Shown: piece after piece, positions 37,741 to 39,592 of the stretch
Layout: every line of letters begins with the position of its first letter
How positions within the stretch are numbered: position 1 is the stretch's first letter
Assembly: GCA_025964355.1 (NCBI GenBank)
Contig: JAOPZB010000210.1
Span: forward strand, 1-39,592
DNA length: 39,592 nt
Source: Solirubrobacterales bacterium
GTDB taxonomy: Bacteria > Actinomycetota > Thermoleophilia > Solirubrobacterales > Solirubrobacteraceae
Reading direction: 5' to 3'
The notes under the pieces: model-generated
Databases searched by the model: none
What the model was told of the DNA's origin: nothing
The model's input: only the letters and a program-made list of their open reading frames with translations
Position numbers and translations under genes: made by a program

Positions 37741-39592
37741 ATGGGGGGCGCGGGCGTAGAGACGGTCACGATCTTGATCACCGATCTAGTGGGCTCCACG
37801 CAGCTGGAGTCTCGGGTGGGACCGATCGTGGCGGAGGAGCTGCGGGAGGAGCATTTCGGACTCCTCCGGGAGGCCGTCGGGGAGGCAGGCGGACGCGAGG
37901 TGAAGAACACGGGCGATGGCCTGATGGTTGCTTTCCCGAGCGCCGCGGCGGCGGTCTCGTGCGCGGTCTTGATTCAGCAGCGCTTTGAGCGACGCAACCG
38001 GTCGGCTATGGAGACGCTGCTGATCAAGGCGGGTGTGAGCTCGGGCGACGCGAGTACGGCTGGGGGCGATGTCTTTGGCATGCCGGTTATCGAGGCGGCG
38101 CGTCTTTGTGACAGCTGCTCGCCTGGGCAGATCCTCGCGAAGGAGATAGTTGGGCATCTCGCGACGGGACGGGGCCACGTCTTTACGTCTGTGGGCGCGC
38201 TCGAGCTCAAGGGGTTGCCGGAGCCATTGGAAGCGATAGAGGTGGTGTGGGAGCCCGCCTTTGGAAGCGGCATCGCGCTGCCTGAGCGGCTACGTGAGCT
38301 CCCCGCGACGGCGTTCGTGGGCCGAGTGGCGGAGCGCGAGCGACTGGCGGAGCTGTGGGGGCAGACGCGCGATGGGTCGTTGCGCCTTGCGCTGATAAGC
38401 GGGGAGGCGGGTGTGGGTAAGACGCGGCTGTCCATGCATCTGGCGCTGCAGGCGCATGTCGAGGGCGCGACGGTGCTCTATGGGCGCTGTGATGAGGACC
38501 TCGGCGTCCCTTACCAGCCGTGGGTGCAGGCGTTTGGGCACCTGGTCAAGGAGGCACCGGACCGGGTTCTCGATGTCCATGTGGAGCGTTTTGGCGGCGA
38601 CGCGGCGCGCCTCATACCCGCCCTACGCGATCGTGTGCCCGAGCTGCCGTCTGCACGCGGGAATGACCCCGAGACAGACCGCTATTTGCTGTACGCCGCC
38701 GTCGTGAGCCTCCTCGAGGAGGCCTCGAAGCGGGAGCCGCTTCTATTGGTCCTCGATGATTTGCACTGGGCGGATGCGCCGACGGTGTCGCTGCTCCGCC
38801 ACGCAGTCACCGCGGGCCCCTCGATGGCAGTAATGGTCGTGGGGACCTATCGTGACTCTGATCTCTCGCGCGATCACCCGCTGACGGCGCTGTTGGCTGA
38901 CCTTCACCGTGATCGGGGCGGCGAGCGCATGAAGCTCGCCGGCCTTCAGACCGGGGACGTGCTGTCGTTGATCGAGGCTCTGGCCGGTCATGAGCTCGAC
39001 GAGGACGGCTGCGCCCTAGCCGAGGAGATCACGCGCGAGACCGCCGGCAATCCCTTCTTCGCGGGCGAGCTTCTTCGTCACCTGATGGAGGCAGGCGCGA
39101 TCGTGCAAGAGGAGGGCGGGCGGTGGCACGTCGTTGGCGAGGTGGCCGAGCTGGGCTTGCCGCAGAGTGTGCGTGAGGTGATCGGGCGGCGCGTGGAGCG
39201 CCTGGGCTCCGACGCGCGCCGAGCGCTTAGCGCCGCCGCGGTCGTCGGCCGCGATTTCGATCTTGGCGTGCTCTTGGCGGTGGTGGATCTCCCACAGGCG
39301 CAGCTGCTCGATCTGCTCGATGAAGCGGTCGCGGCATCGCTGCTTCAGGAGAGGCCAGAGCGAGCCGGGCGCTTCACCTTCGTTCATGCCCTTGTCGCGC
39401 ACACTTTGTATGAGGATCTCGGCGCCACACGTCGCGCCATGCTTCACCGGCAGGTGGCCGAGGCGCTTGAGGAGCTGTGCAGCGAGGCGCCGGGCGAGCG
39501 GCTCGTGGCCGAATTCTCCGAGGTGATCGGCTCCGCTGGCGGCTCGGCGGCGATCCTTGCCTACCACTGGCGCGAGGCCGGTCACTTAGACC
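37741..39592 (+). CDS. Class III adenylate/guanylate cyclase domain fused to AAA ATPase (signal-transduction NTPase), 3' end truncated by window edge
   Basis: Open frame MGGAGVETVTILITDLVGSTQLESRVG...EVKNTGDGLMVAFPSAAAAVSCAV...GGDVFGMPVIEAARLCDSCSPGQIL, then AFVGRVAERERLAELW...ALISGEAGVGKTRLSMHLALQ (Walker A)...LLLVLDDLHWADAPTVSLLRH (Walker B). Absent from ORF track as it runs off the right edge. Confidence 0.93.
   Translation, partial: MGGAGVETVTILITDLVGSTQLESRVGPIVAEELREEHFGLLREAVGEAGGREVKNTGDGLMVAFPSAAAAVSCAVLIQQRFERRNRSAMETLLIKAGVSSGDASTAGGDVFGMPVIEAARLCDSCSPGQILAKEIVGHLATGRGHVFTSVGALELKGLPEPLEAIEVVWEPAFGSGIALPERLRELPATAFVGRVAERERLAELWGQTRDGSLRLALISGEAGVGKTRLSMHLALQAHVEGATVLYGRCDEDLGVPYQPWVQAFGHLVKEAPDRVLDVHVERFGGDAARLIPALRDRVPELPSARGNDPETDRYLLYAAVVSLLEEASKREPLLLVLDDLHWADAPTVSLLRHAVTAGPSMAVMVVGTYRDSDLSRDHPLTALLADLHRDRGGERMKLAGLQTGDVLSLIEALAGHELDEDGCALAEEITRETAGNPFFAGELLRHLMEAGAIVQEEGGRWHVVGEVAELGLPQSVREVIGRRVERLGSDARRALSAAAVVGRDFDLGVLLAVVDLPQAQLLDLLDEAVAASLLQERPERAGRFTFVHALVAHTLYEDLGATRRAMLHRQVAEALEELCSEAPGERLVAEFSEVIGSAGGSAAILAYHWREAGHLD

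Overview
High-GC actinobacterial chromosome segment, probably Thermoleophilia/Solirubrobacterales-like by gene content (inference). Left to right: (1) a dcw division cluster on the minus strand (mraZ-rsmH-ftsL-like-ftsI-murE, murE cut by the left edge); (2) a DUF3352-like lipoprotein convergent with a minus-strand hisIE-trpEGDC-htrA-trpFBA-small membrane ORF-LivK-like run; (3) an ArsA-like ATPase on the plus strand; (4) a conserved hrcA-dnaJ-prmA // yqeY-phoH-ybeY-era block split by an oppositely oriented amidohydrolase; (5) a HadA/HadB-like MaoC pair; (6) an accessory-looking island (about 26.9-31.7 kb) with an SSB, a replication-relaxation-like protein, a VirD4/TraG-type coupling ATPase and an unknown protein, with no visible integrase, transposase or relaxase but two intergenic regions rich in inverted repeats; (7) DNA repair and accessory genes (DsbA-like, LigD-type ATP ligase, AlkA-like glycosylase, RsbW-like kinase, LLM oxidoreductase, cupin, VOC, FxsA); and (8) a class III cyclase/AAA ATPase fusion cut by the right edge. 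Strongest candidates for something undescribed are the hairpin array upstream of the coupling ATPase (29844-30090), the mutually exclusive stems at 31440-31572, and the leader with alternative pairings upstream of the cyclase/ATPase (37621-37711). No rRNA, tRNA or CRISPR array was recognised. All calls were made by reading the sequence; no database search was run.
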